Counted from the first letter of the stretch, positions 47,077-59,012 are shown. The stretch is DNA of 64,000 nucleotides from Macrotis lagotis (GCF_037893015.1 NC_133661.1:189919991-189983990); one strand, 5' to 3'. Notes: generated from the sequence alone by a model not told the origin. Translations and numbers: made by a program.

Positions 47077-47228
47077 GGGGGCAGCTAGGTGGTGCAGTGG
47101 ATAAAGCACCGGCCCTGGAGTCAGGAGTACCTGGGTTCAAATTCGGTCTCAGACACTTGATAATTACTTAGCTATGTGGCCTTGGGCAAGCCACTTAACC
47201 CCATTTGCCTTGCAAAAAACCTAAAAAA
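47077..47228 (+). mobile_element. Young WSINE1-like SINE, unit B only
   Basis: Near-consensus copy from 'gggggcagctaggtggtgca' to 'ccttgcaaaaaacctaaaaa', with the TSD tcatttaat at 47068-47076 and 47229-47237. Confidence 0.94.
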
Positions 47229-47658
47229 TCATTTAATAGAATAATTTAGGCATCTGATGTAGTAAAGAAGTATTAGAGTATACTCGGCTATGTTTGTGTA
47301 TATACATTAGTTGTACTTTTTTTGTTTATTCCAAAAAGCTGTTACATGGGTCAAATGTTGAATAAAGGTTTGAAAAATATTGATCTATGGCAACCCACCA
47401 CCCTCTAGACAGGAATTTAAGCAATCTACTCCTACAGTTTCTTTAGTATTTCTAGGAAAAGATTCATTTAAACAAATCTTAGTTAAAAGGCTAAAACTGA
47501 AATGGGAAATACCACCTCCAACTACTTCTTCCACAGTTTTCTCTTTCGTGATATTTGATTTTAAGAAAATAAAAAACAGATAAGAACAGGCTAAGTTGAG
47601 ATGGAAGATCCTTCCTCCTTATTGCTCTTCCTCAATCTTCTCTCTGATAATGAGGATT

Positions 47659-47668
47659 AAGAAAATAA
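47659..47668 (+). other. Paralogous empty site of the CCNG1 retrocopy
   Basis: Unit B reads 'gaggattaagaaaataaaac' where unit A has the 2.5-kb retrocopy between two aagaaaataataa repeats. Flanks on both sides align ('tctctgataatgagg' with 'tctgtgatgatatttgagg', and 'taaaaaccagaatatc' downstream). Confidence 0.75.
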
Positions 47669-47918
47669 AACTGCAAAAGCAAGTAAATGGAAAAGAACCT
47701 TACCTAAGAATGGCATGGGACCAAAATATGCACAATAAAAACCAGAATATCTAGATACCTTGAACTCATTTGAAGAAAAAAGGATATTTGCTTCATCAGC
47801 AGGATTGTGACTTAACAAGAATTCTCCAGATGCTAAAATCCCCAGGAAAAAAAATTGTTTATCTTTGCCTCTTTCAGATATTCCTCAAATGCAACCATTC
47901 TAAACAAAGAATAAGGGG

Positions 47919-48077
47919 GGGGCAGCTGGGTGGCACAGTGGATAGAGCGCAGGCTCTGGAGTCAGGAGTACCTGAGTTCAAATCCGACCTCAGACACTTA
48001 ATAATTACCTAGCTGTGCGGCCTTGGGCAAACCACTTAACCCCATTGCCTTGCAAAAACTAAAAAGAAACAAAAAAG
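47919..48077 (+). mobile_element. Young WSINE1-like SINE, unit B only
   Basis: 'ggcagctgggtggcacagtg', 'gtcaggagtacctgagttca', 'ctagctgtgcggccttgggc', then an A-rich tail. It splits the 'taaacaaagaa..' stretch that is continuous in unit A at about 33655-33665. Confidence 0.93.
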
Positions 48078-48439
48078 AAGGGGGAAATAAAAAAATACAA
48101 TGTATGAAAAATTTGTAAAGCATTATTTAATCCAATTCTCTCATGTAATTAATGAATAAACTGATTGCTACAGTGTGACTGAATTACCGGACCAAAGTCA
48201 CAAAATGAGTTAGTTACATAGCCAGAACTGGAACTCAGGTTTCTTTATTCATAATCCATTCCTGATTTACAGTACAGTATTTGCTACTCTCTCAAAGTAT
48301 CAAATATCCAATTAAATCACCCTTGCCTCCAGGGGCCCAAGGAGCACTCAGTATTGGTAAGATTGGTATTTCTAATCAATATCCCAGTATCTATGATAGC
48401 AAACAAACCAAATTAACAATAATAATGTTTTATATTAAA

Positions 48440-48580
48440 ATGACACTTGGACATTTACAAAGCTCTTTCTTCAAAATCAATTTAGGTAAATCATATTATC
48501 ACCATTTTAATGATGTGAAAATCAAATCTCAATTGGAAAATGGTTCACCTAAGATCATAAAGCCAGAAATATAGCAGGCT
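48440..48580 (-). repeat. MIR SINE, shared with unit A
   Basis: Paralogue of 34000-34140: 'gacatttacaaagctctttc', 'caccattttaatgatgtgaa', 'gatcataaagccagaaata'. Confidence 0.65.
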
Positions 48581-48619
48581 ACTCCACAAACTAAAGATGT
48601 TTCAAAAATCTTCTAAAAG

Positions 48620-48769
48620 GAGTGGCTAGGTGGCCCAGTGGATAAAGCAGTGGCCCTGGAGTCAAGAGTACCTGCTTTCAAATCTGGTCTCAGACACTTA
48701 ATAATTACCTAGCTGTGTGGCCTTTGGCAAGCCACTTAACCCCATTGCCTAGCAAAAACCTAAAAAAAA
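48620..48769 (+). mobile_element. Young WSINE1-like SINE, unit B only
   Basis: 'gagtggctaggtggcccagt' to 'gcctagcaaaaacctaaaaa', with the 13-bp TSD aatcttctaaaag at 48607-48619 and 48770-48782. Unit A near 34180 has 'aatatcttcttctcctaaaa' with no insert. Confidence 0.95.
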
Positions 48770-49219
48770 AATCTTCTAAAAGCTTATGTGATTCTTCCTG
48801 TTTTTCTCCTTAATCCATGCTTACTTTTCTTACCCTTCCTCCAAAACCCTACTCAAGATTTTTTGTTCCACAATTGAGAAGCATTCCCTCTTGACTACAT
48901 CATAATTGAAAGCTAAAAAATCTTGATCACACTCCTTGTAGTTCTGAAGACATCCCATTATTCAGATATTAAATTCCACTACCAAATATACAGAAAAGAT
49001 TTTAAACTGAAAAAAATAAAAGTTATTGTCTAATGGGTTTTGTTAGAGATTCTTTTTTAATTTTACTTTAAAAAAAATTCTGTTTTCTTTTCATAGTCTA
49101 TTTATGGTCTAAAGTTATGTAGAAATGATAGATAGGCAGAGTCTAGGATTTGACTTCAAGAAGAAAATTATAGAGACATTAGTATATAGATGTAGATACA
49201 TATATAAATATATATGTGC

Positions 49220-49256
49220 ATGATTATATATATATATATATATATACATATATATT
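49220..49256. repeat. (TA)n microsatellite
   Basis: TA run with a 'cata' interruption. Unit A near 34580 has only short 'acatatacatacatatgg'. Confidence 0.9.
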
Positions 49257-50639
49257 TGACATACAAATGTTCAAAAAGAGGCTGACCATCAATAAGATAC
49301 AGGTTAACTATTGTCATATCACATCTCAGTTAAGTGTTCAGTTCTCAAGGCCAAATTTTAGAAGGAACACTGAAAAATCAAAATGTCTCCAGTAGAGAAA
49401 AATCAGGATAGTAAGTTAATTACAAACCATTCCTAATGAAGATGAATTGAAGAAATTTGAGATGCTTGTCTTGGGAATGAGAAAGTAAAACAATCATCAT
49501 TTATTGTAAGGGTCATCTTGAGAGGAGGAAGAAAAAATGGGAATTGTTATGTGAAAGAGGTATGATAGAATTTAAATTCATCTCTTACCAGTTCTAACAC
49601 AGGGAAGAAGGAAGAATCATGGGGTTGAAAGAAACTTAAGGACATCAACTAACACCCTCACTTGAAATTGTTCCTAAAGAAAACATAACTCTAAGTGCTT
49701 TCTCTACTAAAAATGAAATTCAAAAATTAAATCCAAAATCTAATGTCCCATCATTGCTGGTAAAACCTCTAATACCCAGCCCAAATTGTGTTCCCCTGAT
49801 AATTTTGTCTGGAAATAACATTGGTTTTCCTATGGGAGAATCAATGGAAGAATTGCTTGGCAATGACACAGGAGGGAAGAGAGATTGTTCAGAGAAGTTA
49901 TTCTTATGCTTTAGGGAAAATAATGTCCTTGTTGGTGTGAAATAATGACCTTCAGGGAAGGAGTCTGTTTGGCATTATTGAGACAATGAATCTACAGATT
50001 GGACATGATAGTTACTCCTTTGGGAGAAAAAGAAAAAGGTGAAAATAAAGTTATATCAGAGTTATGGCATGATCTCAATTAAAGAGATAAGGTAGTTATC
50101 TGTAAAGCTAACAGGGCTTACGGCTTTCCTAGCACCAATCTCTTCTGTCACTCTGATGTAGTTTATAAAAAATGGAATGCCAAGAGCAATAGAATAGGAT
50201 AATCCACTATACTGCACTTTCAGAATTGTCTGTGAAAAAGAGAAGTAAGGACATAATATGGCAAAGTAGTATGGATTCCAGGTTTTATTTAGACCTTGAT
50301 AAGTTTATCTGTTTTTCTGTTCGTTTCTCAGCTTGCCCTGGAGGCTATGCTGGGTCTTTGACACAGAGCAAACTAGAGGTGTGATATTTTCTGTTTCTTT
50401 AAGCAATAAATGAATCTTTGGAATCTTTGCATGTTGGTTAAAGACTAGTGTAGGCCAGGTCTAACTCTGGATAGTTAGATAACTAAAGTTAATAATTGGA
50501 CGGAGACATTCATAGATTATCTAACAATTTTAAAAATGAGTTTAATTCATCATAGTATAGAATGAATATTCAGAAAAAAATACAGCATCAATTTAGTTAA
50601 ATGCGGAGGGGTAAAAATTGGTTTTTTGCGGGGGGAAGG

Positions 50640-50884
50640 AGGGAAGAATTGATTAAGTTCAGTTTTGAATATATTGTATTTAAGATGGCTCTGATTTATC
50701 CAGTTTAAGATTTCCTATAGGCAGTTAGAGATGCAAGATTGCATTCCACAAAGAAAACAGTACTGGACAAATTTAGAGCTACTTGAGGGCAGGACTCCCA
50801 TAACCTGTTTCCTTTCTAGTCTTAACGGTATAGAGTGATTATGCAAAACTTATTTAAAATGTATGTAGTCAGAGCTGTCCATTT
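50640..50884. repeat. Non-coding; contains a fragment of an unclassified repeat
   Basis: 'gttttgaatatattgtattt', 'atccagtttaagatttccta' and 'taggcagttagagatgcaag' belong to a common marsupial interspersed repeat, possibly the same family as 5700-6530. Confidence 0.5.
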
Positions 50885-52620
50885 TGGAAGACTTCCAGGA
50901 CAGAGTCAGGATGGCAATGCAAAGCTAGCTTCTGGAGCTTTCCCCAAAACAACTTTAAATGAAGCATCTACATAGACTTTAAATCTCGCACATACCAAAA
51001 AAAAAGAATGAAACAAGTTCTCAAATCAAGATATCATGGAGGAACTTCAGTAAAAGTCTGTCTCTTCTGAGGAAAAGGGAAGTACAGCCTAGGATAGGCA
51101 GGAGAGCTGGAAATCCAGTGGGAGGACTTCAGTCTCAGCACAATTTAGGTTATGACTTAGTAAGCTAGCATGGCAGCAGGCCAGCAATGAGGGTCCCACC
51201 CTAGCTTGAAAGACAAAGTTCAAGTTCCAGGAATACTAGTGTAACAGGCAGGACTAGGTAGGGTTACTCTAATGTAAAGAACAAACCACTGCCTAGATAA
51301 TGCCTTGGCATAAAGAAGGGAACAGATCTCTGCATAGACATCAGCTTGGCAAACAATAAACCAGGGACAGATCCCAGTCACAATATAAAAGCTTGAGACT
51401 ATACCACCTTTATCCCAGGAGCAGAGCTCAGCTATCAAAATCATCCAAAAACAAATTGAAGCAGTAACCATGGAAAGCTACCTTTCTAAAAGGGATAATA
51501 AAAATTCCATCTCATAAGTAGAAAGCAGAAACAAAATTCCAATCTATGAACCCTCAAAGTAATCTATTAATTGTCCTAAAATTCAAAAAGATATCTTGGA
51601 AGAATTCAAAAAGAAATTTAAAAACAAAAGCAGAGAGGCAGAAAAAATGGATAAATGAGAGTCATGTAAAGAATTATGAAAAAAATGACTGAAGAAATTA
51701 ACTTTTTTAAAAGTAAAATTAATCAAATGGAAAAGGAAAACTACTCATTTAAAAGTAAAAATGACCAACTGGAAAAATAATTAACTCATCAAAAAGTAAA
51801 ATCAACCAACTGAAAAAGGAAACACAAAGGCTAACTGAATAAAATAAAACCTAAACATTAGAATTGGACAAATGCAAACTAATTACTCTATGACACACCA
51901 AGATTCCATCAAACAAAGCAAAAGACTGAAAAAAGAAGGAGAAAACATAAAGTATCACCTAGAAAAAAAATCCAGAAGAAATAATTTACAAATAATTGGT
52001 CTAACTGAAAGCCTTGATTAAAAAGAAAGCTTGGAAAATATCTTTCAGGAAATTATCAGGGAAAACTGCTCCAATATCCTGGAAGAAGAAGACAAAGTAG
52101 CCCTTGAAAGAATCCATTGATCACCCCTAGGAAAAAAAGATCCCATAACAAAAACTACAAAGAATATTGCAGTTAAATTTCAGAATTCTCAGCTAAAAGA
52201 GAAAATACTGCAATCAAGCAAAAACAAGCAATATATTTTTTGTTTGTTTGTTTGTTTGTTTTTTAAAGAATCAATTTAAATACCAAGGAACCACAGTCAG
52301 GATTTTAAAAGGCTTATTAGCTTCAACATTAAGGGATCCAAGAGACTAGAATATGATATTTTGGAGGGCAAAGGATCTTGAATTACAACCAGCAATCAAA
52401 TTCCTTGCAAAATTCAGCATATTCTCTCAGGGGAAAAGATGTACTTTCCATGAAATAGAGGAATTTCAAAATTTTCTGATTAAAAAGACCAGAACTGGAC
52501 AGAAAATTCAATCTTCAATAAGACTCAAGAGATACAGAAAAAAGTAAATGTAAAGGGAAAAAATACTAGTCAATAACATTAAACTAGATACATCTCTACA
52601 TGGGAAGACAATACTTGTAA

Positions 52621-53290
52621 CTATTGAAAATTGTATTTCTTTTAGGATAGCTAAAAGAAACATACTTAGAGAAGAGTATTTGTATAGATTGACAATGAAC
52701 TTGGTGATGCTTTAATTATACTTTAGATCATGAAGTTTGAATATTGTTGGAGAGAGTGTACTTAGAGGGTCTGACTATAAATAGATCATGAAATGATCTT
52801 GTTTAACTTGATACTTTAGTTATTGAAAGTTTCATTACTATAGGAACAGGAGAAGGGAGGAAACTTAGAGGATCTGATATAAAGGAATCATGAAGCAATT
52901 TTAATTAATTGATACTTTAGCTTTAATAAGAAGGAGTATAATTAAGAAGGGTGCATATAACTAGATCAAGAAGACATTTTGATTTGCATGATACTTTAAT
53001 TCAAGAGTATTTTATTTCTCTATAGGGCACTTGGAAAGAGGGTGTGGTATAAATTGATTGCATAATTTAATGATGTTTACAGCTCTTGAGAAGTGTATTT
53101 CTAATGGGATAGATGAGGGGAGTAAACTTGGATAGAGGCGGTGGGTAATGGGAACAATGAGATATTATTGCTTATAAATTAATCATCAATCAAGTCTTGA
53201 GAATTGTACTTCTACTTGTATAGATCAAAGGCATATATTTAGATATTGTGGGCAAGACAGTTAAAACCATCAAGATGTGAAAAGATTATA
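52621..53290 (+). repeat. Degenerate ~80-110 bp tandem repeats in the L1 ORF1-ORF2 spacer
   Basis: A phrase of the type 'cttgagaagtgtatttct..tagg...gaaacttag..' recurs with starts near 52621, 52731, 52821, 52921, 53001, 53084 and 53194, usually preceded by 'gatactttag' or 'atttaatgatg'. The units are diverged. The spacer at 61620-61740 holds about one similar unit. Confidence 0.6.
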
Positions 53291-55411
53291 CTAAGAGAAG
53301 GTGAGACATTACATGTTAAATGACATCACATGAAGAGCTACAAAGATCTATTAAGGTAGAGGGGACAAAAAGGTAGGTGTGAATACTAAGTCTTATTCTC
53401 AACAAATTTGACCCAAAGGGGGAATAAAATATTTTCCCAATTGAGTTTAAAAATTTACCTTACCCTACAGGGAAATGGGAGAAGGAGGAAGGGGAAAGAA
53501 AGGAGAAGAAGGGAGAGTGAAAGGAAAAGTAAAGGGAAAGGTAAAAAGAAAAACTAAAAGGGAAAGGGAGAAGAAAAGGAAAAGTTCTGATAGGAAAAAG
53601 GATAGATTGAGAGGAGCAAAACATTGTTGAGGAGGGATAAGAGGAAAGGAAAGAGAAAAGTATAGGTGAGGGAGCACTGCAGCATGGAAAGAAATAGAGT
53701 CAGTAGTCATAACTATAAATGTGAATGGAATGAATTTTCCCATAAAATGAAAGCAGAACAGAGTGAATTAAAAAACAGAATCCTACAAAATGCAGATTAC
53801 AAGAAACATATTTGAAGCAGAGACATATACACAGGTAAAGGAAAAAGACTGGATCATGATATAATATGTTTCAGTAGAAGTAAAGAAAAAGCAGAAGTAA
53901 GCATATTTTCTCAAACAAAGCAAATATAGATCTCATTAGAAGGATTAAGGAAGGAAATTACATCCTCTGGAAAGGGACCATAGGCAGTGAAGCAATATCA
54001 TTATTATCCATATATATATCAATTGATATGGCATCCAAATACTTACAGGAGAAGTTAAAAAATTAGAAGGAGAAATAGACAGAAAAGAACTATAATAATA
54101 GGGGACCTCAATCTCCCTCTCTCAGAAATAGATAAATCTAACCACAAAAAAAAAACAAGAAGGAAGTTAAGAGGGGGAAGAGAATTTTAGAAAACATAGA
54201 TATGATAGACCTCTGGAGAAAAGTGAATGGGGACAGAAAGAAATAAATGTTTGCATATTTTTACAGTACATGGTGCCCATACAAATATTTAACAGGTGGT
54301 AAGACATAAAACATCACAAAAAAATAGAGAAAGACAGAAATATTAAATGTAATCTTTTCAGATCCTGATACAATAAAAATTACATGTAATAAAGTTTCAT
54401 GCAAAGACAAAGTAAAAAATCAATTGAAAACTAAATAACCTAATTTTAAAGAATGGGTAGATCAAACAATTATATCACAGAAATAATCAACAATGTCATT
54501 CAAGAAAATAACAACAAAGAGATACTCTACCAAAACTTGTGGAATGCAGCCAAAGCAGTCTTAGGTAAATATTATATCTCTAAATACTTATATGAATAAA
54601 ATAGAGAAAGAAAAGATCAATGAATTGAGAATGCAACTAAAAAGCTGGATAAAAACAAATTTTCAATCCCTGATTAAGCACCAAATAAAGAATTCTGACA
54701 AATCAAGGGAAAAATTAATAAAATTGAAAGTAAGAAAACCATTGAACTAATAAACAAAACTAAGTTGGTTTTATGGAAAAAATAAAATAGATAAAACTTT
54801 AGTTATTCTGATTTAAAAAAGAAGAAGAAGAAGAAAATGACCAGGATCAAAAATGAAAAGTGTGAACTCAGCACTAAAGAAAGAAAGGAAGAAATAAAAA
54901 TAATAATTTGAAGCTATTTTGTCCAATTCAATGCCAAGATATTTGAGAGTCTAAGTGAAATGGATAAATATTTACAAAAATATTAATAGAAGAGGAAATA
55001 AAATATGTAATTAACCTCATCTCAGAAAATGAAATTGAAGATTCCATCAATACACTCCCTAAGAAAAAAATCCAGAGTCAGAGAGATTTACAAGCGAATT
55101 CAACCAAATATTTAAGGAACAATTAATTTCAATTCTATGTAAACTATTTAATAAAATAGGAGAAGTTCTGCCAAATTCCACATGCTGATGTGTAAACTGT
55201 AAGAACAAAAACAGACAAAGAAAATTATAGACTAATGTCCCTAATGAATACTAATGCAAGCATTTTAAACAAAAATTTAGCTAAGCAATTATAAGAAGTT
55301 ATTGCTACAATAATACACCATATCAATATCATAACAATAATTATTTATTTAAACACAATCAACATAATTGACCATATCAAAAACAAAACTAACAGAAATC
55401 ATATTGTCTTA

Positions 55412-55672
55412 ATGGATTCTGAAAAAGCCTTTGACAAAATAGAGGACCCTTTCCTATTTAAAACAATAGAGAATATAGAAATAAATGGATTTTTCCAAAA
55501 AAATAATAAACAGTATCTATCTAAAACCATCAAGAAGTATTATATGCAATGTGTGATAAACCAGCATCATTTCCAGTATGATCAGGGTCAAAAAAAGGAG
55601 TGCCCATTATCACCACTATTATTCAATATTGTACTAGAAATATTAGCTTTAGCAATAAGAGAAAAAAGTTGA
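55412..55672 (+). pseudogene. L1 ORF2 reverse-transcriptase fragment
   Basis: An 86-residue open stretch of the L1 RT domain: MDSEKAFDKIEDPFLFKTIE (RT motif with the first catalytic-region Asp), then QKKECPLSPLLFNIVLEILA (family: QG.PLSPLLFNI.LE) and AIREK. The catalytic (F/Y)xDD box that should follow by about 50 residues is not visible in a clean frame. Part of the dead L1 at 50885-55980. Confidence 0.9.
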
Positions 55673-55984
55673 GAGAATTAGAATAGTCAATGAGGAAACA
55701 AAATTTTCTCTCTTTGAAGATAAGTTAGTGTATTTAGAGAACCCTAGAAAATCAACTTTAAAACTACTTGAAGCAATAACAACTTGAACAATGTGGAAGG
55801 ATATAAAATAAATCCACATATAATTCACTATACTTCAGTTCTGTTAACACTAATGGCTCTGAGTTGCAAACAGCAAGAGGAATATTGTCCTTCTGAAGAC
55901 TGTTTTTTCTCAGAATATATGTCTTTTCTTTTATCTGCACCATCTAACTGGCAAGAAGATAAAGAGAATTTTTTTTAACATTTG

Positions 55985-56130
55985 CAGCTTCTGATGATGT
56001 TTGTCCTTTGTTCTCAAAGACTATGATGACATCAGGGTGGTGTTTCCATGACATGTATGTGAATTGAATTGAAGGGGCTACTGTGCTGAGTCACCATCTT
56101 CACAATCACCACATATGAATAGATAAAAAT
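55985..56130 (-). mobile_element. Marsupial composite SINE, left part
   Basis: 'gatgatgtttgtcctttgtt', 'ctcaaagactatgatgacat', 'tgtatgtgaattgaattgaa', 'gctactgtgctgagtcacca'. Same family as 8264-8584, truncated on the right. Confidence 0.65.
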
Positions 56131-56229
56131 CAGCCTCCTAGGTATCACTGGAATTTGGGAAAATAAAATCCATTAATTTTTTAGCTTTGGATTATTAAAA
56201 GAAATTGGCACAAGTAAAAGTGGGTGAAG

Positions 56230-56880
56230 TAGTGATCGCATCTAGATTTTAACAAAATATATGATAAAGCATCCCCTTATTTAAGGGAAAGATAACTAAC
56301 ATGTTCAATGATAATCACCATTACAAAAAAAACATCTTAACAGGCTAGAGAACAAGATAAATTAGATGAAATTTATTAAGGCTAAATATAAACTCTTACA
56401 CTTAGATTTAAAAGTTGATCCCCACAATTACATGATAAACTGATCTTGAAAAGGTATCAGATTATATTGATTGACAGATTTTGTCTGACTGCAAGCATAA
56501 AATGAAAAAAGCAATATTATGAAGAAGTCAAAAAGCAAATGTGTCATCAAATCAGTGCTATTGCATTCAGTCCTGAATGAAGGAGAGCAACTTTGAGTCC
56601 ATGCCATTGGCAGATTAACTCAAAGAATTGGGAATGATAAGCCCCAAGAAGAAATGAAACAAAAAAAAAGTTAGAACTCAAGTACTTGAAGGACTATCAC
56701 ATGGAAGAGGGATAAAACAGATTCTAATTTGTCAGAGAGGGTAAAAGCAAGCAAAGGAGCAAATTTAGACAACTTTCAGAAAAAGGTTCCTCATGATTGG
56801 AACTGATCAAAAATACAGAGGGCTACCTCAAGAAGTTATAAGTTTCCCTTCTTTAGGAATATTTAGTGTAGAGCACAACT
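56230..56880 (+). mobile_element. L3/CR1-type LINE remnant
   Basis: Ordered but decayed phrases of the CR1/L3 RT C-terminus and 3' part: 'tctgactgcaagcataaaat' (family peptide V.D.KL), 'gaagtcaaaaagcaaatgtg' (AAKKAN), 'tgctattgcattcagtcctg', 'aagtacttgaaggactatca' followed by 'catggaagag', 'acaactttcagaaaaaggtt' and 'gagggctacctcaagaagtt'. Unit A keeps only the last part near 36310-36360. Confidence 0.6.
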
Positions 56881-56883
56881 TAT

Positions 56884-57029
56884 ATTTTGGGTAGTTTTTT
56901 GGTTATTCTTATTGTTTGAGGCATTAAGAGTTAAATTGCTTACCAAGGGACATGCAACTAATCTGTGGCCAGATTTTAACTTAGGTGCTCCTAATTCCAG
57001 TGCCAGTGCTTTATCCACATAGCTGTCCC
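56884..57029 (-). mobile_element. WSINE1-like SINE, shared with unit A
   Basis: 'gcattaagagttaaattgct', 'aggtgctcctaattccagtg', 'ccagtgctttatccacatag'. Paralogue of 36366-36513. Confidence 0.78.
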
Positions 57030-57829
57030 TTTTTTCATATTTTGTAACAGAGATTCCTTTCAGGTATAGTTTGGCTTATAGACACTGTGTTCCCTTCCAA
57101 CTCTTAAATTTGGGAGGGAGGAATATAGGGGGAAATGCAAGATGGACCTGAAATGATAAAGTCCATCTCACTTGTATTAAACTCTGTAATCAGTCCACAA
57201 GAGGATTCTATTTTAAGTATTTATTCAGTTGAGGTAACTGGCAAGGAAAGAGGTAAGCTCCTTCAAATATCAACAATTTTTTGGCATATATTAGGAGGAG
57301 GTTTTTTGCCTTGTTTCATTTGACCAAAATAAGCATCACAAATTATTCCAATGTTCTTGGGCCATCTGTGGAATTCAAAGCTTCCTTTGGAAGTGTGACT
57401 CAGAAAATGTTCTAACAAATAGCTATTTCACATAAAAGAGTTCATTCTGGAAACTATCTACCCTAAGCAGATGTCTTATTCAGGCAAAAGTTTCTCAGAG
57501 TTGGTAAAGGTGTACATCAAAAGATAAGCTAGGATGGTTACAAGAAATGTCTGGAAGCCTCTGTAAACAAGAGTATTCTAGGCAGTACTATTATTTCCTA
57601 AGTAACTACAAGCGGTCATAACTTTGCTTCAGTATCATATAATTTACAGGGTCATTTTTGGGTCCCTTTCCTCATTATTAAGTAACAGCTGTTGAATAAA
57701 TGAGAATGTACTAGAGTTAAAATGTTTGAGAATTTTTTCATTCAAATTCTAGTTCTTTCTGTGATTCTTACTGTGTACACTTCTTGAGTAAGAGAATTGA
57801 GGTCAAATTTAACAACATATATCTCCTAA
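57030..57829. other. OR unit B upstream sequence, paralogous to 36514-37335
   Basis: Aligns with unit A ('tccttcaaatatcaacaatt', 'tcttattcaggcaaaagttt', 'gagaattgaggtcaaattt'). No gene seen. Confidence 0.6.
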
Positions 57830-58428
57830 GCAAAAATGTTTGTTTAAGCTGAAGAGATTTGTGTTTTTCACAATCTAAATCTAGAATAACATGACCTTTC
57901 TAAATATTCATGAATATTGAATGAGAAAAGTCCATGAACAATACAAGAAGCTCAGTAAATATAAATCCTTAACAAATTTCTTCTGTAAATTTTATAATAA
58001 AATTGTTATTAACCATCTTCAAGACACCCATAAACAACCACACAAGATAGTGCACAATTTAAAATCCTTGGTGCTGAAGAATCTGAGATTGATGGACCTC
58101 TTCATTTCTGATGTTCTGAGTTATATTGACCTGAGCCAGAAAGGTGTCTGAATTGAGTCTGACACCATTATAACAAGTCATAGGGAGAGGAGGCCCACCA
58201 GAGTCTGCTAAAGGTTTGGGTTGGAAATGGAATAAAGTTCCAGTAGAAAATATTAATAATATCCAACTTGTGTTGGCCACTGTACTTCTAGTTTAAGTGA
58301 AATAAGGAGACCCAGTTTCCAAAAAGCAAAAAGTACCTAAATGTACTCCTACAAAGAGAAGGTAATTAGATAATAAATCAATAGTCTTACTTTGCTTATT
58401 TAATGGACAGTCATGGGGCTTGCTAGAT
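57830..58428. other. ~590-bp unit B-only segment of unknown origin
   Basis: Unit A runs from 'tgtcctaagtaataactctt' almost directly into 'agatcccaacatcaaac', while unit B has about 590 bp between the same anchors. It holds no motif I recognise. The 76-aa plus-strand and 73-aa minus-strand frames resemble no family I know. It is either an insertion in B or a deletion in A. Confidence 0.55.
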
Positions 58429-58589
58429 CCCAACATCAAACATAAAATAGAAAAAAAGGTTAAAAAAAAGATATAGAGATCAAGATAGGGTTAGACTATT
58501 GCCATGGCAGGGAAAGCAAGTGAAAATAAAGTTGGAACATTGAGGAAAAGATATGGTTCAATATAAGCTTTGTTAAAATGAAGGTTATT

Positions 58590-58745
58590 GGGGTGGCTAG
58601 GTGGCACAGTGGATAGACCACCGGCCCTGGAGTCAGGAGTACCTGAGTTCAAATCCAGCCTTAGAAACTTAATAATAATTACCTAGCTGTATGGCCTTGG
58701 ACAAGCCACTTAACTCCATTTGCCTTGCAAAAACCTAAAAAAAAA
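58590..58745 (+). mobile_element. Young WSINE1-like SINE, unit B only
   Basis: 'gggtggctaggtggcacagt' to 'ccttgcaaaaacctaaaaaa', with the 12-bp TSD atgaaggttatt at 58578-58589 and 58746-58757. Confidence 0.95.
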
Positions 58746-59012
58746 ATGAAGGTTATTAATTTCGTTTGTAATTGCTGCCTCCCAAGGTTTTAGAGATTCA
58801 AATGATCAAAGAACTTTGCTTCAATGGATTTTTTCACTGTGAAATATAATTCTTTGAATTCTAAATGAATTTATTTTGGGAGGATAAAAGGTTTTCAATA
58901 TTATGATATTAAAATTGTTCATTTTATCTTCTAAAATTTCCTTGATCTCTTGCTAGTTAAGAATTCTCCTACTCATTATAATTGCATTATCTAAATATTA
59001 AATTAGAAATGA

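Larger units (their letters stand above)
47720..50500 (-). promoter_or_regulatory. Upstream conserved block of OR unit B (candidate promoter/5' exon region)
   Basis: Counterpart of 33480-36130. The core at 49735-49985 includes 'aattttgtctggaaataaca', 'ggttttcctatgggagaatc', 'ttggcaatgacacaggaggg' and 'aataatgaccttcagg'. An old MIR at about 48110-48280 is shared with A. It lies about 4-7 kb upstream of the intact OR ATG. The 63-aa frame at 49754 is not kept in unit A, so a coding role is unlikely. Confidence 0.45.
50885..55980 (+). mobile_element. L1 LINE, long 3'-truncated copy: 5' UTR, ORF1, spacer, ORF2 5' half
   Basis: Begins with the L1 leader ('cagagtcaggatggcaatg'). ORF1 coiled-coil remnants run from about 51600, with the C-terminal domain near 52100-52550 (frame 52353-52547: FLAKFSIFSQGKRCTFHEIE). 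A repeat-bearing spacer (52560-53460) precedes ORF2: endonuclease region 53700-54500 and RT region to about 55750. It ends near 55980 without the ORF2 C-terminus or 3' UTR. Stops and frameshifts break both ORFs. Loss of the 3' rather than the 5' end is unusual for L1 insertion, and suggests later deletion or replacement by the composite SINE at 55985. Confidence 0.85.

Noticed and set aside
49754-49945. A conserved small protein in the upstream block
   Set aside because: The frame is not preserved in the close paralogue at 35385-35580, so nucleotide similarity is better explained as non-coding.
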